A DNA stretch of 64,000 nt from Candidatus Terraquivivens tengchongensis (GTDB lineage: Archaea > Thermoproteota > Nitrososphaeria_A > Caldarchaeales > Wolframiiraptoraceae). The number at the start of each line of letters is the position of its first letter. Position 1 is the stretch's first letter. The DNA lies in NCBI GenBank assembly GCA_023268355.1, contig JALNJK010000002.1, positions 62,001 to 126,000 of the forward strand, in the 5' to 3' direction. Both the position numbers and the translations under genes were made by a program. Positions 8,305 to 15,636 of the stretch are shown one piece after another. The notes under the pieces were generated by a model. The model was not told where the DNA came from. It saw nothing but the letters and a program-made list of their open reading frames with translations, and did not search any database.

Positions 8305-9161
8305 CGCTTAAGCACCTTAATGACGTATTTTGCCAAATCTGCCGCCACATTTCTTTTGGTCGCTTCTATGAAAGCCTTAAACTCTGGTACACCGTTCACC
8401 TCGTTTAAGAAATATCCATCCGATTCAAGCACGTCCACAGACACGAACACCCCTTTGATGGCGTTTGCAGCTTTTATGCAGATCTCTGCCAACTCTTCAT
8501 CCGGCTTGAAGCCTATAGCCTTTGCTCCGAGTGCGACGTTTGACCTCCATTCATTCTCCTGCTTGTACCTGTACATAGCGCCCAAGACTTCATTGTCTAA
8601 AACTATTACCCTTACATCCCTTCCGGGCGTCTTTATGTATTCTTGGATTATGTGGGTCTTAAGCTGCTGACTCGTCATCATCTCGCGATGTTCCAAAAGG
8701 CTCCTGTAAGCGGTCTCATCCGATACGAGGGAGACCAGCCTGCCCCATCCACCGATCGGAGGCTTATCGACCAGCGGCAAGCCTATCGATTTGTACGCTT
8801 CTTCAGCAGATTGTATCGTCAGCGCCACCACGCTCTTCGGTATCCTCAATCCGGCCGATGCCAGCTTGGATAGCGTTAGCACCTTATCGCCGCAGGCAAT
8901 TATAGCCTCAGAGCTGTTTATCGTGAAGCTTCCAGAGGATTCCCTTACGGCGGCTGAGTACGCTGCCCTGTACATGGACATCGGTCTAACTATGCACACA
9001 CTCGGTGCGCTCTCTTTAAAAACCAAAGGAGTATCCTTGACGGGTGTCAGCTTGGGCTTTATTCCTAAATTCGTTAAAGCCCTGATTATCAGCTTCTCTT
9101 CTATTCTCGGGACGTCATATAATACCTCTACATCGTATTCAGATGCTTTAGTAGGCGGCAA
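8301..9161 (-). CDS. argX: Glutamate--LysW ligase ArgX, ATP-grasp
   Basis: Second RimK-type ATP-grasp ligase, 286 residues, expected to join glutamate to LysW for ornithine and arginine synthesis. Motifs are KPPIGGWGR, HIIQEYIKTPGRDVRV, NVALGAKA and LNEVNGVPEFKAF at the metal site. The last differs from the VEFKNTV of the lysX product at 3478-4323 and is like the ArgX side of the family; this split is my inference. The start is TTG at 9161; there is no in-frame ATG before the conserved first strand VEVLYD, so the first few residues are uncertain. It forms a two-gene unit with lysY, with a TATA box (TTTATATT) near 9212-9222. Confidence 0.82.
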   Translation of the reverse strand: MPPTKASEYDVEVLYDVPRIEEKLIIRALTNLGIKPKLTPVKDTPLVFKESAPSVCIVRPMSMYRAAYSAAVRESSGSFTINSSEAIIACGDKVLTLSKLASAGLRIPKSVVALTIQSAEEAYKSIGLPLVDKPPIGGWGRLVSLVSDETAYRSLLEHREMMTSQQLKTHIIQEYIKTPGRDVRVIVLDNEVLGAMYRYKQENEWRSNVALGAKAIGFKPDEELAEICIKAANAIKGVFVSVDVLESDGYFLNEVNGVPEFKAFIEATKRNVAADLAKYVIKVLKR

Positions 9162-9189
9162 TTTCCAGCTTCACTACCTTAAATTCTTT

Positions 9190-9209
9190 GGATGGAAGGT
9201 TTACCATCC
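9190..9209. repeat. Short inverted repeat at the argX promoter
   Basis: GGATGG and CCATCC (6 bp each) flank an 8-base spacer. The repeat lies between the argX TATA box (about 9212-9222, minus strand) and the argX start at 9161, about where transcription should begin. It could be a repressor site or a leader hairpin. No second copy was noticed before lysW or lysZ. Confidence 0.4.
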
Positions 9210-9343
9210 TTAATATAAATTTATAGCTTTAAAAGCCTATCAAAAAAGTTTATACAGATAATTTAAGCCATATTTTAAATTTTTAAAATTTGGATAGCAA
9301 ACACCTAAAGAAATATAGGGCCTCGCCTTGGCTGGTAGGACGG

Positions 9344-9394
9344 AATTAGTTCAGCACGTGCAGAGAAATTTTTTCCGAGGATGCTGAACTAATT
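9344..9394. repeat. 13-bp perfect inverted repeat between argX and nfi
   Basis: AATTAGTTCAGCA (9344-9356) is matched by its exact reverse complement at 9382-9394, around a 25-base loop. It lies in the 279-nt gap between divergent argX and nfi, just upstream of the nfi TATA box, and has no T-run after it on either strand. A tRNA was excluded. It may be a structured small RNA or a long operator; nothing in the sequence decides. The rest of the gap is AT-rich promoter DNA. Confidence 0.6.
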
Positions 9395-9408
9395 GGCTAC
9401 TGTGTGCC

Positions 9409-9416
9409 TTTATAAG
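9409..9416 (+). promoter_or_regulatory. TATA box of nfi
   Basis: TTTATAAG centred about 28 nt before the ATG at 9441, so the message is probably leaderless. Confidence 0.55.
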
Positions 9417-9440
9417 AATCTTTGATGCTCTTGGAGCTGA

Positions 9441-10088
9441 ATGGAAAGGTCGGCGTACCTTTTGGACCTTGAATCGCTTACGTATGAGGAAGCAGTCGAG
9501 CTTCAAGTGAGAATGGCATCCATGGTCTCAGAGTACGACTTCTCCAAGAAGTATGAGTTGTTCTGCGGAGTTGACGTAGCTTACTCCAACCAGCATGCCG
9601 TCGCAGTTGCCGTTATACAAAACGAGGATGGGAGCGTAGTTGAAGTCAGCAAGCGCAGGTATACAGTTCGACATGCTTATGTTCCGGGCCTTCTCTTCCT
9701 TCGTGAGGCGCCTCCCATGCTTAACGTAATCAAGAGCTTGAAGAACGATTTTGACGTGCTTCTCGTTGACGGTAACGGGAGGCTCCATCCTAGAAAGTTT
9801 GGTATAGCATGCTACGTTGGTATCATGTTGGACAAGCCGACGATAGGTGTAGCGAAAAGGCTCCTCTGTGGCCAAATTAAAACTGTGAATGGAAGGAGGG
9901 TCGTGGTGTTGAACGGCGACATAGTTGGTGAGGCGGTGGCGAAAGACGTGTACGTCAGTGTTGGCCATAAAATATCCTTGAGTACAGCAGTAGAAATTGT
10001 TAAGAAGCTAATGAGAGCCGGCCGGCTACCATCACCGATTCTCGTTGCACATAGAATGGCGAATGAAGAATTGGGGCGAAGGAAGTAA
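9441..10088 (+). CDS. nfi: Endonuclease V (deoxyinosine 3' endonuclease)
   Basis: Cuts DNA next to deoxyinosine, starting repair of adenine deamination, a frequent lesion in hot habitats. It has 215 residues. Catalytic and binding motifs are GVDVAYS (Asp45), the wedge YVPGLLFLREAP (Tyr80 to Glu89), VDGNGRLHPRKFG (Asp110, His116) and PTIGVAKRLL. The length is normal for the family. The start is ATG at 9441, with a well-placed TATA box and no leader. It is a single gene, convergent with the EF-2 gene, whose stop lies 20 nt further on. Confidence 0.93.
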   Translation: MERSAYLLDLESLTYEEAVELQVRMASMVSEYDFSKKYELFCGVDVAYSNQHAVAVAVIQNEDGSVVEVSKRRYTVRHAYVPGLLFLREAPPMLNVIKSLKNDFDVLLVDGNGRLHPRKFGIACYVGIMLDKPTIGVAKRLLCGQIKTVNGRRVVVLNGDIVGEAVAKDVYVSVGHKISLSTAVEIVKKLMRAGRLPSPILVAHRMANEELGRRK

Positions 10089-10107
10089 AATTAGTTTATT
10101 CGGTACT

Positions 10108-12328
10108 TTATCCCTCTTCCACGAAATCGGATATCTTCGGTATCTCCGGCGGGAGGCCCTTCCTCTTCCTTATCTCCGCTATGACTTTGTCCCTTATTGA
10201 CGCTGGAACGGGTTTCCAAGAAGAAAACTCAGTAGCCCAGAAGGCCTTGCCCATCGTCACGCTTCTCATGACCTCGCTAAGGTCGAAAGTCTCAGCTGCT
10301 GGAATCTCACCCTGTATTACTGTTATGTACTCGGCTTGTTTTATGTCCAGCACCTTTCCTCTCTTGGAGCTTATGACACTGGTTACGGCGCCCATGAATT
10401 CGGGCGATACCTTTGCCTCCAGCTTTAGTATGGGTTCAAGCAGCACGGGGTCGGCGCTCAGTATGCTGGCATAGAGGCTCCTCCATGTCGCCGGCGCTAT
10501 CTGGGCATAGCCTCTGTGTACAGGGTCCTCATGTAACTCCACGTTAACTAAAACCGCCTTTACTCCCCTCATAGCTTCGCCGGCGAGCGGACCTTCCGAC
10601 ACTACCCTTTGGAAACCGCCTATTATCATCATCTTGGATTCATGAAGATATTGTGCCCCTTTCGTCATGTCAACGAGTATGTTGCCTCTGGGGTCGATGC
10701 ACCAAACGTTCCTAGCTTCTTCTGCATCCCATCCATGGTCCCGCAGTATCTTCGCCACCTGTTTCCTGTCCATCTCGTCATAAAGCTCACCTGACCTTAT
10801 CAGCTCTATTACTTCAGGCTCCAACGGTTCTGCCCTAATGTATATCCTATTGTGTTTGTTCGGCGATTTACCTTCGAAGACCTTCCCCACTTTCTGGACA
10901 GCTTCTCTGTAGAGGATTATCGGTTTGCTTGGGATGACTTCCAGACCTGCCTTCGCTATCCATGTTAAAGCTATCTCCAGATGTAAAGTGCCCATACCGC
11001 TTATCAGATACTCACCGGTCTCAGGTCTTACAGTTGTGACTAGCGTTGGGTCTTCTATGCTCAGTTTATTTAAGAAATCTACCAGCTTTGGTAAATCCTT
11101 GCTATGCTTTGGCTCTATCGATATTGTTACGACGGGTTCCGACACGTACTTTAACGTTTCGAACGGAACCATATCTACGGTTGCAAGCGTATCACCCGCC
11201 CTTGCATTTTCTACACCTAAGAGTGCAGGTATGTTACCAGCCGGTAGGCTACCGACTATCTCCCTTGCGGGACCCATGTATACGGCAACTTGTTGAACTC
11301 TTTCTGTTATATTCCTTCCGACCAGCAACAAAGTATTGCCATCACTCACGATACCGCTGAATAGCCTACCTGTTACCACGACACCGGCTTGTGGATCAAC
11401 CTTTACGTCAGTTACTGCCATAACCGTAGGACCGTTCTCGTCGCATTCCATCATGGCCCTGCCGACGTCGCTATCTAGCGGCCCCTTCCATATCTTCGGT
11501 ATTCTGTACTTTTGAGCCACGTGCGGAGGCGGATGGTGGTTTATTACCATCTCGAGAATCGCTTCATGTAACGGTGCATTTTCTCTGAGCCACTCTATAT
11601 CGCCCTTCGCAAACGCATTAATTACATCGCTGAACTTTATGCCCTTCTTCTGGGCTTGTTGTAGAGTGAATCCCCACCTGTCTTTTGCGCTACCTATCGC
11701 CACGCTGCCGGCGGCTATACTAACCTTCCACTTATCCCTAAACTCTGGTTCGGCATACATTTCTATCAGTCTGTTGATGTCCATTATTATCCTACCCAGC
11801 GTCTCCTGGATTCTTTCAGGGGTCAGCTTCAGCTCCTTAACCAGCCTATCGATTTTGTTTATGTAGAGAACCGGCTTAACCCTTTCTTGCACTGCCTGCC
11901 TTATCACGGTCTCCGTCTGCGTCATGACACCCTCAACTGCATCCACCACGACCACCGCGCCGTCTATCGCTCTCAGAGCCCTCGTGACCCTTCCAGAGAA
12001 GTCAACATGTCCAGGCGTGTCTATGAGATTTATTATGTAAGGCTTTGAGTCCATCTCATAATAGAGGCTGATGTTAGCTGCCTTGATCGTCATCTGACGT
12101 TGTTGTTCTTCTTCGAGATAGTCTAAGGCCAATGCCTTCCCAGCTAAAGATGGTGAGAGTAACCCTGCTGCAGCTAGAAGACTGTCCGTAGTTGTTGTCT
12201 TTCCGTGGTCTACTTACCCCCTAAGGATGTTACGGTCCTTAGGTATGGGCTATGATGCCGACGTTCCTTATACTATCTTTATTTTTCAGAATGTCTACGA
12301 CTTCGCTGATCTTCTTCACCCTAGGCAT
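10108..12328 (-). CDS. fusA: Elongation factor 2, gene interrupted by a 31-nt intron
   Basis: Translation GTPase that moves tRNA and mRNA through the ribosome. Coding order on the minus strand is exon 1 12328-12245 (28 codons), intron 12244-12214, exon 2 12213-10108. The spliced product has 729 residues, the usual archaeal length. Exon 1 ends SIRNVGIIAH and exon 2 begins VDHGKTTTTDSLLAAAGLL, so the P-loop AHVDHGKT forms only after splicing. Downstream are IDTPGHVDF (G3), YINKID (G4) and the diphthamide loop HEDPVHRGYAQ with its His; Tyr follows HRG where Pro or Gly is common. Read without splicing, the frame hits TAA two codons into the insert. A TATA-like TTTTAAA lies about 28 nt before the ATG. 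It is a single-copy housekeeping gene with every other motif intact, so a pseudogene is very unlikely. Confidence 0.93.
12214..12244 (-). other. Putative bulge-helix-bulge mRNA intron in the EF-2 gene
   Basis: 31 nt, read on the minus strand. An 8-bp stem (CCTAAGGA at 12243-12236 with TCCTTAGG at 12227-12220) closes an 8-base loop. Next to it is a 4-bp helix between exon GCCC (12250-12247) and GGGT (12219-12216). The two 3-base bulges are ATA (12246-12244) and AAG (12215-12213), on opposite strands on either side of the 4-bp helix, which is the geometry cut by archaeal splicing endonuclease. Cleavage between bulge bases 2 and 3 joins CAT to GTA GAC CAC, giving His-Val-Asp-His in frame. The outer exon helix is weak (2 bp), so this is a relaxed form of the element. 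Confidence 0.88.
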
Positions 12329-12352
12329 TTTCCTTCAACACCTGAGGACTCG

Positions 12353-12359
12353 TTTAAAA
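12353..12359 (-). promoter_or_regulatory. TATA box of the EF-2 gene
   Basis: TTTTAAA on the minus strand about 28 nt before the ATG at 12328. The rest of the 234-nt gap to tatA shows no further gene that I can support. Confidence 0.45.
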
Positions 12360-12562
12360 TACTGCCATATATAGTTGCCACCAGCGGACTTTTGTCTTGG
12401 AAAGCCATTGTCAGGCTTGTATCAAGCTTTTTAACGGTCTCATAGCTCGTATAATGCCTTATTTTCAACATTTACTCTAACTCTAAAAGTCAAGGATGCT
12501 TTTTAGTTATAAAACTTACTTGCGGTTTAGTTGGAGGGCGCTGAGGGGCGTAAGTGTCGTCT

Positions 12563-12868
12563 TTAAGCACTCTTTCCAAGTTTTTCCATTACGTCGTTGT
12601 ATATTTCAGTCCTTGTTCTTCCTTCCGTCGGTACACCTAGCTTCTTCGCCATATCCATAAGCATATCAACGTCTTTCTTCAATTCTTGAACGTCTATAGT
12701 TGATGCGGCCTGTTCCTTAATTTCCTCTGCCTCTTTCATAGCCTTCTGAAACTCTTTCTTAGCCTTACCCAACGATCTCGCCAACTCAGGTATCTTGCTC
12801 GGACCCCATATGAGGAATATTACTACAAGTATTATAATGATTATCCACTCGATGCCAACTATCGCCAT
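12563..12868 (-). CDS. tatA: Twin-arginine translocase subunit TatA/TatB
   Basis: Pore-forming component of the Tat system, which exports folded proteins. It has 101 residues: one N-terminal membrane segment (about residues 6-21, WIIIIILVVIFLIW), then the GPSKIPELARSLGKAKKEF hinge and amphipathic helix typical of the family, then a charged tail with coiled-coil character. TatC is not adjacent. The start is ATG at 12868. It is divergent from the S13 gene. TatA and TatB cannot be told apart here. Confidence 0.9.
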   Translation of the reverse strand: MAIVGIEWIIIIILVVIFLIWGPSKIPELARSLGKAKKEFQKAMKEAEEIKEQAASTIDVQELKKDVDMLMDMAKKLGVPTEGRTRTEIYNDVMEKLGKSA

Positions 12869-12960
12869 GGCCGTTCTACCGTTAAATACCCAAAACTTGT
12901 TAAAAAGGGTTACGCACCAACCAAATTTAACGCTGCTTATTCATCGCATCCCCATATGTT

Positions 12961-12968
12961 TTTATATA
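12961..12968 (+). promoter_or_regulatory. TATA box of rps13
   Basis: TTTATATA centred about 29 nt before the ATG at 12994. This spacing favours that ATG over the in-frame TTG at 12979. Confidence 0.55.
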
Positions 12969-12993
12969 GGCGAAGGGTTTGGATGCTCGAGAA

Positions 12994-13464
12994 ATGTCGG
13001 GAGAATTCAAGTACATCGTCAGAATCTTGGGCACGGACATAGACGGGACGCTTAAAATACCGTATGCCCTTGCGAAAGTGAAGGGCATAGGAATAAACCT
13101 TGGCTATGCTATAGCAAGGGTCTTAGGACTCGATACTGAGACGAGGATAGGTTATCTGACAGAACAGCAACTCCAACGCATAGAAGCTGTCGCGAAAAAT
13201 CCCTTAGAATATGGCATACCAGACTGGATGGTAAACAGAAATAGTCCAGCTCCAACAGAAAAGAAACATCTCATCGGCGCAGACTTAGAGCTTGCAATCA
13301 AAGAGGATATTGAAAGAGAGATAAGGATAAAATCTTGGAGGGGAGTTAGGCATTCGTTAGGTCTTAAGGTGAGGGGACAAAGAACCAGGACTACCGGTAG
13401 GAAAGGCGGCCCGGTCGGAGTATCAAGAAGGGCGGTTAAGGCTACTGAAAAGGAAAAAAAGTAA
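12994..13464 (+). CDS. rps13: 30S ribosomal protein S13
   Basis: Small-subunit head protein that contacts the P-site tRNA and forms the bridge to the large subunit. It has 156 residues from ATG 12994, starting MSGEFKYIVRILGTDIDG. The helix-hairpin-helix-like KVKGIGINLGYAIARVLG and the C-terminal basic tail with HSLGLKVRGQRTRTTGRKG are clear. In many archaea S13 heads an operon with S4, S11 and RNA polymerase D; here it stands alone between divergent tatA and convergent metE. A TTG at 12979 would add five residues, but the TATA spacing argues against it. Confidence 0.93.
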   Translation: MSGEFKYIVRILGTDIDGTLKIPYALAKVKGIGINLGYAIARVLGLDTETRIGYLTEQQLQRIEAVAKNPLEYGIPDWMVNRNSPAPTEKKHLIGADLELAIKEDIEREIRIKSWRGVRHSLGLKVRGQRTRTTGRKGGPVGVSRRAVKATEKEKK

Positions 13465-13473
13465 AACACCTAA

Positions 13474-14607
13474 CTATTCAAATTCTCTCCTAGCCAATCC
13501 TGCACCTGCCACTAGAGCTTTTTCTTTCTCGTAAGCAACCTCCCATGTCCTCGTCCTAAGACCACAATCATTCGATGCTATTATCTTGGAAGGGTCATCC
13601 AATAATCTGGCCGCGTAGAGCAGCCTATCCCTCACAAGTTCTGGCGATTCTATAAAGTCCGTATGCACATCTATCACGCCGGGCGCAACCTTCATCTCCG
13701 CTCCATACTCCTTGAACAATCTTAGTATGGAGTAACCGGGTCTAGAGCTTTCGTCCCTGCCAAGCATTTTCGTATCTCTGTTAGCACACTCAATCGATAT
13801 GTGTTCGGCCTTCAGGTCCAGTATGTGTGGGAAGAGGAGCCTATAGTCGCTATAGCATATGTGTACAGAGAAGATGCAATCGAGTCCCTTCACGGCTTCG
13901 TTGAACCCTTCCACGAATATGTCAACTTCATTTGGTTTTGTCGTGGCAGCAGGTTCGTCTATCTGAATCCTTTTTGCCCCAACCTTTATGAGAGCTTCTA
14001 AGTTTGGTCTTATGACTTCTTTTACAAGGTCGAGTACCATATCGCGTTTATTTACTCTTCTTCTTTCAATCGGGTCATCGATGTTTAACTTTCTTTTTGC
14101 ATAAAATTCATCAAAAGACCAGTCTGCCAACGTGTAAGGCCCAGTTATCGGAATCTTGAGCTCGCGTCTTGCTTTCTTTTTTGCAAACTCAAACTCTTCT
14201 ATGTGATAAGGTTTTATTAGCGATGGTTTGTCGAAGACTGCTGCTTTTTTGAATATTTCGAAGTCCCAGACTTTAACGTAACCTACAAACTTGAATCCTT
14301 TTACATGCATCAGCGGGTATTCGTACATCTCGACCCTTCTTTGTTCACCATCGTAAACGATGTCCAACCCTGCCGATTCATGAAACCTTATACCGTATAA
14401 CGATGCCCAATCTTCTAAGCTTTTTAGCTTATCATCACTTTGTATGCCAGGCTTAAGCTGTGCAATTAACTCTTCAAAATTCTCTACACCAATGCGAATG
14501 GCCCAATCCTTTGATATTCTTATGTGCTCCTCGGACAACCTTCTTCGCAAGAACGGTGCTTTTGAGAGACTTCCGACTTCTTGCGTTGGGAACAGCTTTT
14601 TGGTTAT
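13474..14607 (-). CDS. metE: Core MetE methionine synthase, probable ATA start
   Basis: Cobalamin-independent-type methionine synthase, catalytic barrel only, 377 residues. It transfers a methyl group to homocysteine; the donor in such core forms is uncertain. Zinc ligands are visible: SVHICYSDY (His, Cys) and SNDCGLRTRTW (Cys), with IDEPAAT upstream. The conserved N-terminus KLFPTQEVGSLSKAPF lies before the first usual start codon (TTG at 14550). The only in-frame codon set after the upstream stop begins ATA (14607), 6 nt from a strong AAGGAGGTG site, so ATA is the likely initiator unless the base is an error. The gene follows 14611-15558 with 3 nt between stop and ATA, so translation is coupled. 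Confidence 0.85.
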   Translation of the reverse strand: MTKKLFPTQEVGSLSKAPFLRRRLSEEHIRISKDWAIRIGVENFEELIAQLKPGIQSDDKLKSLEDWASLYGIRFHESAGLDIVYDGEQRRVEMYEYPLMHVKGFKFVGYVKVWDFEIFKKAAVFDKPSLIKPYHIEEFEFAKKKARRELKIPITGPYTLADWSFDEFYAKRKLNIDDPIERRRVNKRDMVLDLVKEVIRPNLEALIKVGAKRIQIDEPAATTKPNEVDIFVEGFNEAVKGLDCIFSVHICYSDYRLLFPHILDLKAEHISIECANRDTKMLGRDESSRPGYSILRLFKEYGAEMKVAPGVIDVHTDFIESPELVRDRLLYAARLLDDPSKIIASNDCGLRTRTWEVAYEKEKALVAGAGLARREFE

Positions 14608-14610
14608 AGG

Positions 14611-15558
14611 TTACACCTCCTTCAGGAGCTTTAGAGCGCTACCTATGTTCCTTATTTTTATGTTTGCCACATCCTTTGGTAAAAACTCTAACCCAGAGCT
14701 CGGGTTCACATACACTTGTTTGACTGAGGTCTCTGATAGGACTTTCATAACGGACGAGACAATTTCGTCTGGTGTCTCGAGTACCGTATTTCGAGCGTCA
14801 ACGCACCCCATCCCTAAAATTTTTGTGAAGTCGTATTCCTTTAAGTCCTTAAATGGTGTAACCGTCATATCTACGCCGATCATGTCAACCGGAAAATCTA
14901 GAAGCTCGGGCATAGCATTACCAACCCTTCCAAAACACGTATGGATAGACAACATACCTCCGTATCTCCTTCTTATTATATCAACGGCATTCATCGCCAA
15001 CTCTATCTCAACTTTAGGAAGTTTTTCGTAGACTAGGCTGGGCGCTGTTAACTGAACGTGTACGGCAGGAAGTGCGCGAATTTCTTCCGCCATGGCTTCG
15101 GCAACGTCGTAGACCAAATCTTCAAATCGTCTATAGCTTTTGTTAACTGAAAGTTTTAAAAACGTGTACGGGTCAGGAATGATTACCTTGAGCCTTTTGG
15201 GTGGCACTAGGTCATAAAAAAGCATATCTTCAAGTATTGGTCTCGTCCTTTCAACCTTTCCTACAATTACAGGCTGTTTGTAGAACGCGTTGTTATCAAA
15301 CCATCTGGCAAGACCGCCAACCTCTACACCGCTTAATCTCTCCGTGAATGGTCTTAGGAGGTCATGCCAGTTCAGCATGCCGTCTATGATTACAGTAAAC
15401 TCGTTTTCCAGTTGGACCTTAATGTTTTCTTCAGCTTCTTTCCTTATCAGATCGTCCAAAGCTTGCTTAGCAAGCTTACCTTTTGCATACTCTCTGTAAG
15501 CTTTCATGAGCTCTTCCGAGCGAGGTTGTGGACCTACGAGGTGTCCTGATATCTTCAT
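14611..15558 (-). CDS. MetE-like barrel protein, companion of core MetE
   Basis: 315-residue TIM-barrel protein related to MetE. It has the zinc-type pair SIHTCFGRVGN (His, Cys) and GMGCVDARNT, and ends its core with NPSSGLEFLP where active MetE proteins have Cys in NPDCGL. One zinc ligand therefore seems to be replaced by Ser. It is directly upstream of metE with only 3 nt between, so the two are made together and perhaps form a complex, as the two halves of long MetE do. Its role could be methyl-donor binding or delivery; that is inference. The start is ATG at 15558. Confidence 0.78.
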   Translation of the reverse strand: MKISGHLVGPQPRSEELMKAYREYAKGKLAKQALDDLIRKEAEENIKVQLENEFTVIIDGMLNWHDLLRPFTERLSGVEVGGLARWFDNNAFYKQPVIVGKVERTRPILEDMLFYDLVPPKRLKVIIPDPYTFLKLSVNKSYRRFEDLVYDVAEAMAEEIRALPAVHVQLTAPSLVYEKLPKVEIELAMNAVDIIRRRYGGMLSIHTCFGRVGNAMPELLDFPVDMIGVDMTVTPFKDLKEYDFTKILGMGCVDARNTVLETPDEIVSSVMKVLSETSVKQVYVNPSSGLEFLPKDVANIKIRNIGSALKLLKEV

Positions 15559-15636
15559 ACATCAACCCTAACTGTCCGATTAAAGCTCAGTTTGTTTTTA
15601 AATAAGTTTTATACGTTCCGTTACGTTGTTTCGTCA

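Noticed and set aside
9310-9410. tRNA gene between argX and nfi
   Set aside because: The inverted repeat does not fit acceptor, D, anticodon or T arms.
10108-12328. EF-2 gene as a frameshifted pseudogene or an N-terminally truncated protein starting at TTG 12132
   Set aside because: All conserved EF-2 motifs are intact on both sides of the insert, the insert folds as a splice element, and removal restores the P-loop exactly.
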